DNA of 64,000 nucleotides from Phoebastria nigripes. Its lineage: Eukaryota > Chordata > Aves > Procellariiformes > Diomedeidae. The stretch lies in the NCBI GenBank assembly GCA_035582835.1, contig JAYKAV010002662.1, positions 2,216,475 through 2,280,474 on the forward strand. Direction: 5' to 3'. This document shows, piece after piece, positions 53,401 to 64,000 of this stretch. Each line of letters begins with the position of its first letter. The first letter of the stretch is position 1. Made by a program: the position numbers and the translations under genes. A model generated the notes under the pieces. That model saw nothing but the letters and a program-made list of their open reading frames with translations. It searched no databases and was not told the DNA's origin.

Positions 53401-56400
53401 TCNGTCATGTTAAAAGGGGAAAATACAGTGACCACTTATACCCACCATAGATTTNTNTTTTTTTTTAGCCTAATGAGTTCCCAGAACCACCTTGAAAGTT
53501 TTCCCATCCCCTCGCACGATCTTCGGTGCAAACGGCTCCCGTAGAGATGCCTCCTGCAGAGCCAGCTAACTTAGAGCAAGCCTCATGCGAATGCCCCAGA
53601 AAATGGTGGTTTGCAAGAAATTTTGATCAATCTTACTGCTTTTAAGACACTGATCAAGATCAGGAGCACCGGCTCCATTTCTTTTTTTCAAGTGTTTTTA
53701 CTTCTTATTCTTCTTATTATAACTGCTTGTACGCTGCACTGCAATTCCCCATTAAGTCCCAGCAGCTTATTTCCAGCTTTACTCAAGTTTTTGCAAGCTG
53801 CTCGCCCTCGACTGGGAAGCAAATGTGCTGTTATCCCTCCCTCCTGGCTGATCCTCAGGTATGACTGACATATCAGCTGCAAAGGATTTTCCACATCATG
53901 GGTTCCCTCTTAAAATCGCAGCAGACGATTGCTGCCTGCAATCAATCGGTTTGCGGCTTGTGCACAGACGGAGCTGTTCCAGCAGAGCTGTTCAGGCTCC
54001 CGTTCCTCCTGAATACCCACGGGCGAGCATGTTTATCCTGGAATAATATTGTTTTGTTTCAATTTAGCCTCATGGATATATTGCAATGAAATGTAACAGA
54101 TTAAAAATTAATCTCCACTCCAGATTAGGAATATCTACATGCACGCAGCCATTTAGGAGCAGCTATTTCACATTCAATTCATATTGCATTTTAATTTCAA
54201 TAGTGTATCTGACCACATCTTTAGCAGCCAATTCTTAAAAGCTGTAGTGTTCAAGAGCAGGGAAGCTAATGAGTTCCTGCAAATAGTCTCTGTATTCAGG
54301 AACTAGTAACACTTTAAACCGGGTAGGCAAACAGGGGGTATGTCGAGCGAGAGCATTACAACAGCAGTCCAAAGAGCTCTTCGCAACGCAGCATCCAAGG
54401 AGCTGTTGGCAACAGCGCAAGGCAGGTTTGTGCCACTGGAGAAAAGCCTCACGTGGATGCAATTTCACTGATGAAGGACAGAGAAACCCACCTTCCCCGC
54501 AGAGACTCAAAGTCACTCGAGGACTCAAAGAACACAGCACTCGGACGAGGACATCTTCCCCACCGCACCCAGTGTTTTGGTGCCAAGACTTGCTGGCTGC
54601 ATCCAACTTCCCCCAAATTCCTGTCTCATCCCCTTCTGCAGGGTGTCTCCTTGCTCATCAAATAGGAGAGTTTACAAACCAGAAAGCCACTGCCCTGAGT
54701 TTGTCCATACCGAAAACCCCACTCGCAGCTCCAGGGATGCCCTCCCTGTCTTCCCGGCATACACCAAAGACAGCGCCAAAGTTGCATTGGATGGGGGATC
54801 GTCACCATAAAGGCAAGATGTACTGAGAGCTGCTGCAGAACAGAAGTTCAAAGTCTTCAGGAATCCCNACTATCTGCTCTCCACAAAATCTTTGTTTCAA
54901 AGAGCAGCAGACAGCAAGATCAAAGCACATGCGGGAGTCCCCACAGACCTGAGCAACTCCAGGAGGGGTTTCCAAGTGCCTCAGCAGATGTTTCCCTTGG
55001 CTTCTGGAAGTCGGGCTGAGTCAATACCAAGCGCTTTTGGGAAATCCTGCCTTGCAAACTGTCCGCCTAAGGGATGGCAAGAACAGAGCACACTGCAGCA
55101 GTGCTAGAAAGCAAGCGACTCTTTCTCAGGCATTTCAATGCACAGGGAAGCCCGATGAATCCGCAAGATGTTTTCTGGGGCACAACAGGAATCCCAAACT
55201 CGGGGCATCCTCAGTAGGAGATTAAGGATTGACAAATTTTTTTTCAGAGGAGTCATCTGCATCGGCCAGATGTGCCTTCCAGGTATTTTCTCCCGATGCT
55301 ATATTCTCTCATCTCATTATCCTAGGATGGAAGATTTCTATCTCCCGATTCTTATTTCCATCTTCCACTTACAGATGAAGGACACAACTTCTCCACAGTT
55401 CCTCTTGGAAGCACACAAACTTCTCATGCTGGACTAGCAGGAGAGCCCAAGCAGATGGTTTTCAACTCAAACACCAGCGTGGATATTAGGTTTCATTACA
55501 GTCAGATTTCTTGGTCCCATTCCTTCGGCAGAGCTTTCTGTCAGTAGCAACAGCCTCTGCCACATCATGGGTATCCCTGCAGGATTTGGAACTGATATAC
55601 CCAGTATCATTTTGCTCCTCAGNCGACCGTGCTGTTTCCAGCTCTACTGACTGCTAAGCAATCTTAGAGGCTTAAGTAGACTCTTATCTTGGAACNGATT
55701 TTAATCCTGAAGAGTACCCAGTACAAAAAAAGACAGGCCACGGGTATCAGAAGATAAAGTTCCTCTGTCCGTGCTACGTAGAAGGTTAAATTAGTGCATC
55801 ACAGTCCTCTTCAACGACCTTAACGTCTACAACATCTCAAGCCCATCGCACTAAGCTTCTGCTGGGTGACTCCTTTTGTCATCCGACTGCTTCCCTGAAC
55901 AGTCAACCTATGGCTGGGTATCACATAGCATCTTCCAAGCACACAAATGCATCATAAATCCTGCTGAAGATAGCATCTCTCCAACTCTGTTTGACCAGGG
56001 GATAGAGTAAGTTTGACTGCTTGCAGTTTAGCCCTGTTTTTAAAATGTACTTGTCAGAAAGAAAGTGAGAAATACGCATCCTGCCCTCCAAAAATGAGAC
56101 ATTTTGGAGAGTAAAGCACATGGCTCGGGTAGAAACTAGCTTCACTTAATCATGAAGCATTTCTCCCAGCTGGCCTTGTAAAATGCTATGGTTAATCCAG
56201 CCTCATCGCGAGTGGATATTTTTTGATAATGAATCAGGTGCAAACCAGTAATTTCCTCCAGACAAGGCTGAATTAGGAGGGGGCTGCGGCAAAGGCAGCT
56301 CCAGCAGAGCAGACCGGGATTTATTCCCAGTATATCCCCCTCTGGGGAAAAGGGACACGTGTCACAGATTTTCCACGTGGGCATTTCATGGGGTAAAGAT

Positions 56401-56728
56401 TGTTCCTTGCCCACTACAAGCAGACCACGACCTGCTTCTTTGGAGCCATCNCTCACACAAGCGGGATTTCCCAGGGCTGCCTCGTGTCGCACAGACCTGA
56501 GCCCAGCTCTGCCCTCTCCCCTGGCTAAATCGCATCCTACACACATGCGTGAACAAGGTAAGAGAATGGGATAGAAAGGGAGCTGAATAGATGAGTAATT
56601 ATATGTATTTTATATTTTTTTTTCCAACCAAAACCGCCTCCGTCATTAGTGGCGGGTAGGGATGAGGATGTACTTTACATTCTCCACCGAACAATTGCTC
56701 TGTTTCAAGAGGATGAGAGATTCAGAAG

Positions 56729-56768
56729 GTGAAAGAGATACGGTCCTCGTGAAAGAGATCCTGTCCTT
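56729..56768. repeat. 20-bp tandem duplication
   Basis: GTGAAAGAGATACGGTCCTC is followed directly by GTGAAAGAGATCCTGTCCTT, period 20, partly diverged. Confidence 0.9.
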
Positions 56769-57298
56769 GAAGCAGTGGTTGCAATGATGTGTGCCCACGA
56801 GACAAAACCTACCTTAAAAGATACCGTAAGAGCGGGAACCCAGCTAGTAACATGCAGTGACATAACAGTATTTCCGTGACAGAACAGAGCCCAACCGAGG
56901 ATGCCCCGTCTGTAACTAACACAAGGCAGAGATTTTCATGTCAATTTGAATAATCAGAAGCAAGCCCCTGTTTGCAAGATTTCCCCTCAAAAGCAAAAAA
57001 TCTGCCAGGTTTCTGGCTGCCTTTAATTAATGCAGCATCTCTGCTCCAAAGCCAGACTGCTTAACCTCTACCCTAACAAAAACACACTTTTTTTTTTTTG
57101 TTAACATTAAAACATTCGTGACCATGAGCACCCATTCTCCATTTCATTTCTAGCATAGTTAAATTGAGAGTCACTGGCCAAACAAAAGCCATTAGTAGTC
57201 TAGTGCTCAAAGCATGGCTAATCTTTCTGTATATTATGAAATACAGATAAATCATTCACATACACTTATTTTAAATGCAATCTCCTTCACCTTCCGCA

Positions 57299-57321
57299 TT
57301 TTTTTTTTTTTTTTTTTTTTT
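57299..57321. repeat. Poly-T run (23)
   Basis: Uninterrupted T tract in intron 1; no adjacent retroelement body was recognised. Confidence 0.9.
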
Positions 57322-58371
57322 CTGGAATTAAATCCCAGCGGCAGGCACTATTACAAACAACATCTCATATTCAGCAATCAATGGCTGGACGTTGCATCAG
57401 TTCACCCTCCATCACTAACACAGCTGGCTAAGTTTGCCGATCCCAGCCGCGGCAGGACTGTATGGCAGATACACCTCTACGAGGGGTCACAAGTGCAGGG
57501 TACACATCCCGCAACATAAATCACAGAACCAAAAGATTTCCACTGATTTTTCCTTCTACAGATATTTTTCATCTTTTTGTTGCTGTTGTTGTTTTTACAG
57601 GGGATGGTGTCAATGTCAAGCACCAAGTCTTTATCAGAAGAGCCTCGTCCTATGCTTATGAACAGCCTCAATACATTAGGTAACATAGACTAAACTGCAG
57701 TAACCATCGGAGGAATTAATGCAAAGGCAGCTCATATCCGTACTAGGGGCAGAATAAGCCCGGATAGAAGCAGGACATCTGCTCCTACCATCCTCAGTGT
57801 ATTCTTCAAACAATGGGAAGAATAGCCTGGAGAAGCACTGACCCTTGCTACATTCAAAGAGTGCCCCTGCTCAATTCATGAAAGTTTGCCTTTCCTTTTC
57901 AAGTGAAAAGGCCAGAAGAATACTTGGGAAACCAAAAGATCGCTTGAAAAAAAAAAAGTCATTTTAACTACAGGAGGCTTCAAACCATCAAACCCCATAA
58001 ACTTTGTTTAAAAGATTTACAGCAAACTAGTGTGCTGGGGATTTAATTTTTTCTTTTTGGTTTTTAGGGGGGGAAAGTAAATATAGTTTTTTAATCAATC
58101 CTTCCACAAAGAGATTTACAACGCTAATGTGCTGAAGCATAAACTGATACAGTGACAAACCCCCTTTCTCCTTAAATGTGCTAATAAGGTTGATCCTTTC
58201 TCCAAAGCTTTGTTCTTGGGAGGTTTCTGCAATGAGTTCCCCTCTTTCACCGGCACAGAGCCCTGCTCATGTGGAAATCATCAGGCTGAATACATTCACT
58301 GCCTCATCTGCCCCTCAGCATCAGGTCTCAATTGGGATTTGGGGTGGTGGGGGAATGACTGGCCAGCAATG

Positions 58372-58398
58372 AAAAAAAAAAAAAAAAAAAAAAAAAAA
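58372..58398. repeat. Poly-A run (27)
   Basis: Twenty-seven A residues on the plus strand followed by GGAGGGGAGG. No retroposed gene body is recognisable immediately upstream. Confidence 0.9.
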
Positions 58399-61147
58399 GG
58401 AGGGGAGGATTACTTTTACAATGCAAAGTAAGGCACAATTTAAAATGATCTGTCTGGGGTGGGAGCAGCTAGCACAGGGCATTCCAGCCCCTGAGTGCAG
58501 CTTCCCAGCACCTTCATGATGATGAGCAGCAGCATCCACCTGCGGTGTTAATACAGCCAGCAAGGGAGTTCCATCCCACACCGCAAATCTATCGAGGCAG
58601 CAATAACCCCACACTATGGGTTTAAGAACGGAAACACTAAGCTGAAATTACCTGCAGGGGTAAAAGGCCCTAAAGTAGAAGGTTAAGCCAAATATAAGAA
58701 ATCTCAACCCACTGAGAGACACAAGGGAGTGGTTTGACTTTTCGAAAGCAGTGAACGGATCAAAGGCACNCACGGTTAGAGGAAGACAGTCGATTCACGG
58801 GGTCAATATCCATTTTACCTGTTAACACAGCGAACCAGGTGCCTTCCTCGATGAGGAAGGTTCTGTTTCATGGATTGATTCCCACGAAAAGTTAAGCTAA
58901 GACACCTCTCCTCGCCCTCCACCTCTGCGCAGCAGCAGATCGTCACGCTGACGAGCAACCTCAAAGATGCTCCATCCTGCAGCCACCCAAGTGCAACTCA
59001 TCCCAGTAACCTCCAGGTTTTCCACTTTTGCAGGTAACTGCAAACAAAACCAACAGTCTTCTCCAACCCACGTTGCAAATAGCTGCCAAGAAGTCCTAGC
59101 CCACGTCCACCCTCGGATGCAAAAGAAGGTCAACAGGGACTTTGGTTCCTCTAATGCCCCACGACTGCCACAGCATCACTTTGAAGACAGATAAAGTTTA
59201 AAAACAAACAAAATCCCCACGACTCACAGCTGCTCTCCCGTATCGGGGCTGTGGCCAAGGAAGGATTCCTCCTGCAATATTTTTAGCTGAACACGCGCTA
59301 CGTTTATTTCTTGAAGAAGAGAAACCTCCTCAAGGCTGTGGCGATCACCACATGTGAGAAGACGTTTAACTCTTTCCTACCAAAGAGTCCGTGAGACAAA
59401 TGTGAGGATAAATGTCCCTGCAGACATTTTGTGGGAAAACGGGGATTTTCTTTAATACCCCGCAGGTTTCAGCTCCTGCCAAACCCTCTTCCCTCCACCT
59501 CTGAACCAAGAGGCACCTCCAAACCCCTTTTACTAGTCTGAGTGCCCAATGGCCAGTTCGTACCTATGTGCCAAGGAGGAAAATGTATATTAAACAGTAC
59601 TTTCCAGGGACTTCACAAGTGGGATCATTGCCGTAGCGTAGCAGAGCTCATATAAACACACCAATCCCTGCTAAAAAAATTTCATATGCATGAACCTGTG
59701 ATTGCTCCCAGCCCAAGGAGCCTGAAAAGCTTTCCAGTGTCTAAAATTAAGTTGCCCAAGGAGGCTGGGGACACCCGTATGCGTGTGCATGTGGATGCCC
59801 TAACCTCTAACTCAGGGCAGGACCNCTCGTCTCCGCACCACCCAGCCCACTGCTCCCTCTTAGTTGCCATGCGGTGCAGGATACGATCCTTGGGAAGGGG
59901 CCGTATCCCATTTAAACCCCCCTCCCCAGGCAGACTCCTCCATCCAAGCTGGACACTGTGCCCTATGGCCACCCTGTGCTTGCTGCTGACTGATGGTTAG
60001 AGGAGTATTTATGGCAGAGGTCTTTCTCCAGAAAATAAACATAAACGACTTAGCAGCACAAACACAAGCTGGACACGCAAGGCAGGGTATAAATAACCTG
60101 CTTACCCTTAAAACCTTTTTCCAACTCACCTATGCCAAGTGTTTCTGCAGAATCCCCGTCTTAATTTAGAAACCAAATGCATTTTAACCAGGAGCTGGCA
60201 CTGAGCGTCCCCCGCCTCTGGGCGAGCAAACGGGCCACGCCGGCACCGCTGACAAGCAAGGAGCCGGATCCTTCCAGCTCATGATTTCACCTTCCCAGCG
60301 GGAAGATATGGCAGGGGAATGGTAAGGAATAAAATCAGAGACGAATGCAGAGTCTGCTATTCAGACATGCTTTCTCCTTCCTTTTAAACAGGACCTGAAA
60401 GCAGCACGGAAAGGCAAAGCCCAGCCTGGGGTGCTGGGATTTGCAGAAGTGGCAATGCTGACCCCCCGGCAGCACTCAGGCGAGCTGGCCAAAAGGGATT
60501 TGAGGCTTTGCCCCAAAGCCGGCCGTGTGCGTGCCAACCGCCTCTCAAGTCCATTGCGAGTTCAGATGTAACCAAGGTTCTTAAGGACACGAGTTCAGCT
60601 AATCTGAGCTCATCTCACCCAGCGCCACCCTACCGAACTCGAGATGATGACTCCGCGGCACCACAGCCCAAGCCCCACGTTCACCCCTTAGCAGGTGCCT
60701 TTCATTTTTTTAATTGGTCCCTTTCTTCTGTTTGAAGCTCAAAGCAGCAGCCTCTGGCCAGAAATGCTTCATTTCAAAAAAAAAAAAAAAAACCCAGTTA
60801 GTGGAACGCAGCTGAAGTCCCGCAGCACCCACATACGCCTTCTCCTCGTGCGGCTGTTTGGCTGTGAAACGTGGTCCCCGCTTGACCGAGTCGGGGACAG
60901 CTCACTCGCGGCCAGCGGGAGCTGGCAGCNGGCTCCATCACTGCTCTTGGCAGAGCCAGCCCGGCTCAGCCCCTTCTTGCACCGTCCCGGGGCGATGGGG
61001 ATGGCGAGCTGGGCAGGGCTGCTGGAGGGGCAGCTCATCACGGCATGCCTGAATTTTCACCTCTGGTAGCAACAGGTGGAAGGCAAAAACTTAATTTATA
61101 CAAGCTGAAGTTGTGTTTACTTATGCAATAGGAGATGAAGGGGGCAA

Positions 61148-61165
61148 GATTATCACAAGATAATC
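61148..61165. promoter_or_regulatory. GATTATC/GATAATC perfect inverted repeat
   Basis: GATTATC, spacer ACAA, GATAATC. The 7-bp arms are exact reverse complements, each containing a bicoid/Pitx-like or GATA-like core, and TTGATTAATTA follows nearby. It could be a dimeric transcription-factor site; this is motif inference only. Confidence 0.25.
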
Positions 61166-61547
61166 GCTGCCTTGATTAATTATAAAGCAAAGCCAGCTGC
61201 TTCCAATTCCTGCACGGTACAGGCTGCTTCCCAAGGAACCAGCCAGCACAGGAAAGCTTCAATTATTTTCCTCCTCAACTGTTTAATCCTAAACTTAAGA
61301 AAATAATCACACTACAAACAGTCCCGCATCCATCCCCCAAAAGTGCTCACTGAACAGATCGCTGCTTAAACATGAAAAAAACCCCAGTCATACAAAAACC
61401 ATTCATTCATCTGTGCTCAATTAAAGAACACAGGAGCAGCTGATGAAAACACTTACAAGATATTATTAAATCTTACAAGGGGGGGGGAAGCCAAGAGGAA
61501 TCCAGATATTCAAATTTTTGCCAGGGTTGATTTTTATCACATGCAAC

Positions 61548-61597
61548 AAAAAAAAAAAAAAAAAAAAAAAANAAAAAAAAAAAAAAAAAAAAAAAAA
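61548..61597. repeat. Long poly-A tract (about 50, one N)
   Basis: Fifty positions, all A except one ambiguous base at 61,572. It is preceded by CACATGCAAC. Either a simple repeat or the tail of an unrecognised retroposed sequence; length is uncertain. Confidence 0.85.
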
Positions 61598-64000
61598 GCA
61601 GTCGTAGAAGGTTGTTTTGCCTCAACAGAATTGGTAAGTGCAGCTATCAATAACCATTGCAATAAATAAAACATTTGCAGGAAAGGAAATACCTGCATAA
61701 TCATAAATTCGATGAAAGTCATCTTTCCTGGTACGGGTGTGCTAAGCACTAGGTATACAGCCTGGCACAAATTATTCACATAGCAAAGTACTCTGGGACT
61801 CGTAGTCCAGAGGGACAAACAGGAATGACAATTGTAAGAGCAATGAAAATGGGGACAACCCAGATGGGTCCAGCATCATCCTCATGTCCCGCAATACGGG
61901 CACGAGTGGAGAAACCACCGAACCTGCTGTGTTTCCTCCTAGCGAGGGAGAGCTGGCAATTCCCCAAAAGTGATCCCAGAAGGAGAAAATCCCTATTTGC
62001 CTCATTCCTCAGTGCAACCCTCGGGGACCGGCCGCGATGCCGATGGGCANCGCATCCCCGGAGCAGCCCAGGGGCTGACCGCGTGTCCCCCATCTCCTTG
62101 GAGTCCTGCTGGGCACCACTGCTGCCCCTTGAGCCTCAGGAGAGAAATGCTCCCAGAGTGGACAATTTAAGCAGATTTTCGTGGCCGTGAATTCACCCAG
62201 GAGGCTACATGACACTTGTATGAAAGGGAACCTGCACCGCGGAGCTGCTGCAGCAGGGATCAGATGAGAGCCATGCAAGCATCCCCGCTCGTGTTTCCCT
62301 AGCAACTCTAGCTCCTGCTTCCCCTTACACATTCCCTTTCTCTCGCTTCAAAGTAGGCCAAGACTCTCTCCATTGCTCAGCCACACAAACCAGAGATTAG
62401 GGGAGTCCAACGAGCCCTGTTTCCATTTAATACAGATTTTGACGGAGGATGCATTCGCATTAAATCCTGTCTCTGCACGTGCACTCAAGCTCCCCTGCAA
62501 ATACAGGAGGGTGAGAAAGGGTGTCTCAGCATCTCACCCAAAGCCTCTTAGCACTCGGTACAAAAACAAGCATGAAGACGGAGGACCAAACTCCATCACC
62601 TGCTTGCAAACTTGGACGTGGCTGGGCAGATATCACCTAAACCCAACAATCACTCAAGGGGTCCAATACCCTTTGGAAAACCAGCTCTAAGGCTCAGACC
62701 TGCCAAGATATTGAGATGCTTAAGTTTTGTTTTTTTTTTTTAATGGCTGTGGTCTACAACTTCTTTCCCATCCTGGAGAACAAATCGCAGCTGAGGCGGG
62801 CACCCCGGTCTCCTGGCCACCATGCCCCTTACTTCCACACACCACCAACACTTCTCCAGTTAAACCAGCTCACGCAGCTGCTTTTTTGCCTCCCCCATCA
62901 CAAAAATGATACTTGGAGTTCAGGCATGAATGCCCAAACTCAACAGCAGGCATTAATCAGCCTCCATCCACTCAGACCTATCCCACGACAGAGGAATTAG
63001 TTCAAAAAGCAGCTATTTAAACATCTGATGTGGCGCTTCCCCCATCATTGTGGCTGCCTGATCCCTGGCTGATGTAGCTACGGCAATAAAAGCTCAAGTT
63101 TAGGCACAGAGGTATCAGTGAAAAAAATACCAGCTAGTTGGATGGTCTCGTCCAAAATACCTCTGTCTGCACAATGAGAGTTATTGGGTATAATTATGGA
63201 ATATATTTTGTCCTTTAGGAAAACACTGAGCTGTTTATTTACTCACGTTACAAGCACATCTGAAAAAAGCTGGAGGTTCATGTTAATTTTTTAGACAGAT
63301 TCTCAGGGAACAGGCAATGTAGAAAGTGGCAGTTCAGGACTTAAATCCTCCCCTATCCGAGGCAGTGCGAAAGCATGTGTTTAAACTGAGACTAAAAGAT
63401 GCTCAAGCTGCTGGGCTTTATGGAAGGTGCACACTTAAACAAAACAAGACAAGAAATGGAGCAAGAAATGCTATGGGGGAGAGGAAGCAGCCAGCTTTCT
63501 CATTAGGAGAAGACATACCAGATTGCAGCTAAATCTAAATCCACACCACAGGAACACATCTTCATCCCCTCTGAAGCCAAGACCAATTTTCGGCCCCATG
63601 GATTAGAAGAAAAAAACTCCCCCAAAAATCCTATCTCCCAAATTAATCAATCTCCGGTTATTTATCCTGCTTTTGTACCAATGTAGAAAGAAGGGATCTA
63701 GCTAAATTGTTTTGATGTTGCTGGCATTAAAAGAAAACCCACCATAATTCGGTGCTGCATACACATGCGCTTTGCCGACCGAAAAGCCTTGCGACATGCT
63801 CAACAATATGCACTCGAAACTCAGCCGCTACGGCTAAAAACCACGCATGGCCAGAAAGAGAAAGCACTCCTGCAGTGGAGGAGAGGCTGTCAACGAGGTA
63901 CCTTCAAGTGGAGCTTCTCAGTGTATCTCCTCAACTGCACAAAATCCATTACAGCCAGAGATGAAGTCAAAACACTATTAAAAAAAAAAGCGGAAAAAGG

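Larger units (their letters stand above)
52001..58000 (-). other. ACVR2B: ACVR2B intron 1 (segment 4)
   Basis: Intronic sequence with a GC-richer stretch near 52.98-53.30 kb that lacks clear CpG-island character and encodes nothing familiar. It also has a 20-bp tandem duplication (56,729-56,768) and a T23 run (57,299-57,321). No exon recognised. Confidence 0.7.
58001..64000 (-). other. ACVR2B: ACVR2B intron 1 (segment 5, to window end)
   Basis: Intronic sequence continuing to the window edge. It contains long A tracts (58,372-58,398 and 61,548-61,597) and an enhancer-like AT-rich patch near 61.08-61.31 kb. No signal-peptide exon with a CpG island is seen, so ACVR2B exon 1 and its promoter are inferred to lie beyond 64,000. 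Confidence 0.65.

Overview
This window looks like part of a bird chromosome. It has vertebrate split genes with GT-AG introns, a CR1-family LINE 3' end of the avian type (about 46.2-46.6 kb), few interspersed repeats, and a CpG-island promoter. Two genes, both on the minus strand, are identified from their protein sequence. ACVR2B (activin receptor type-2B) covers most of the window. EXOG (mitochondrial exo/endonuclease G-like) lies downstream of it. As I recall, the same two genes are neighbours in the same orientation on human 3p22, which supports both calls.

Layout from low to high coordinates: 1-5385 holds the first three coding exons of EXOG (exon 3 is cut by the window edge). About 5.1-5.64 kb is its CpG island and promoter. 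About 5.64-7.0 kb is a short intergenic spacer with a 34-bp tandem duplication. About 7.0-15.98 kb is the inferred 9-kb 3' UTR of ACVR2B, AT-rich and ending at a canonical poly(A) signal. 15,977-34,460 contains ACVR2B coding exons 11 to 2. 34,461-64,000 is the inferred 5' part of the gene, the 3' portion of a very large intron 1. Exon 1 (signal peptide) is not in the window.

The ten ACVR2B exons join in consistent reading phase and give 1,487 nt of coding sequence with no frameshift or premature stop. The product is a type II TGF-beta-superfamily receptor: ten-cysteine ectodomain, one membrane helix, and a complete serine/threonine kinase with its C-terminal tail. EXOG exons give the N-terminal membrane anchor and the start of the nuclease domain up to the SRGHMAPAG catalytic motif. 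The two genes have no direct functional link that I know of.

No undescribed multi-gene system is visible. The more interesting signals are a likely 9-nt splice-acceptor shift in EXOG exon 3, an out-of-frame strong-Kozak ATG upstream of the EXOG start, a G-rich 69-bp tandem duplication beside the EXOG exon 1 donor, regulatory-looking motifs in the long ACVR2B 3' UTR, and a few enhancer-like motif clusters and a long open frame in intron 1. Exon boundaries were read by eye from splice consensus and phase. UTR ends, promoter limits and repeat families are less certain.
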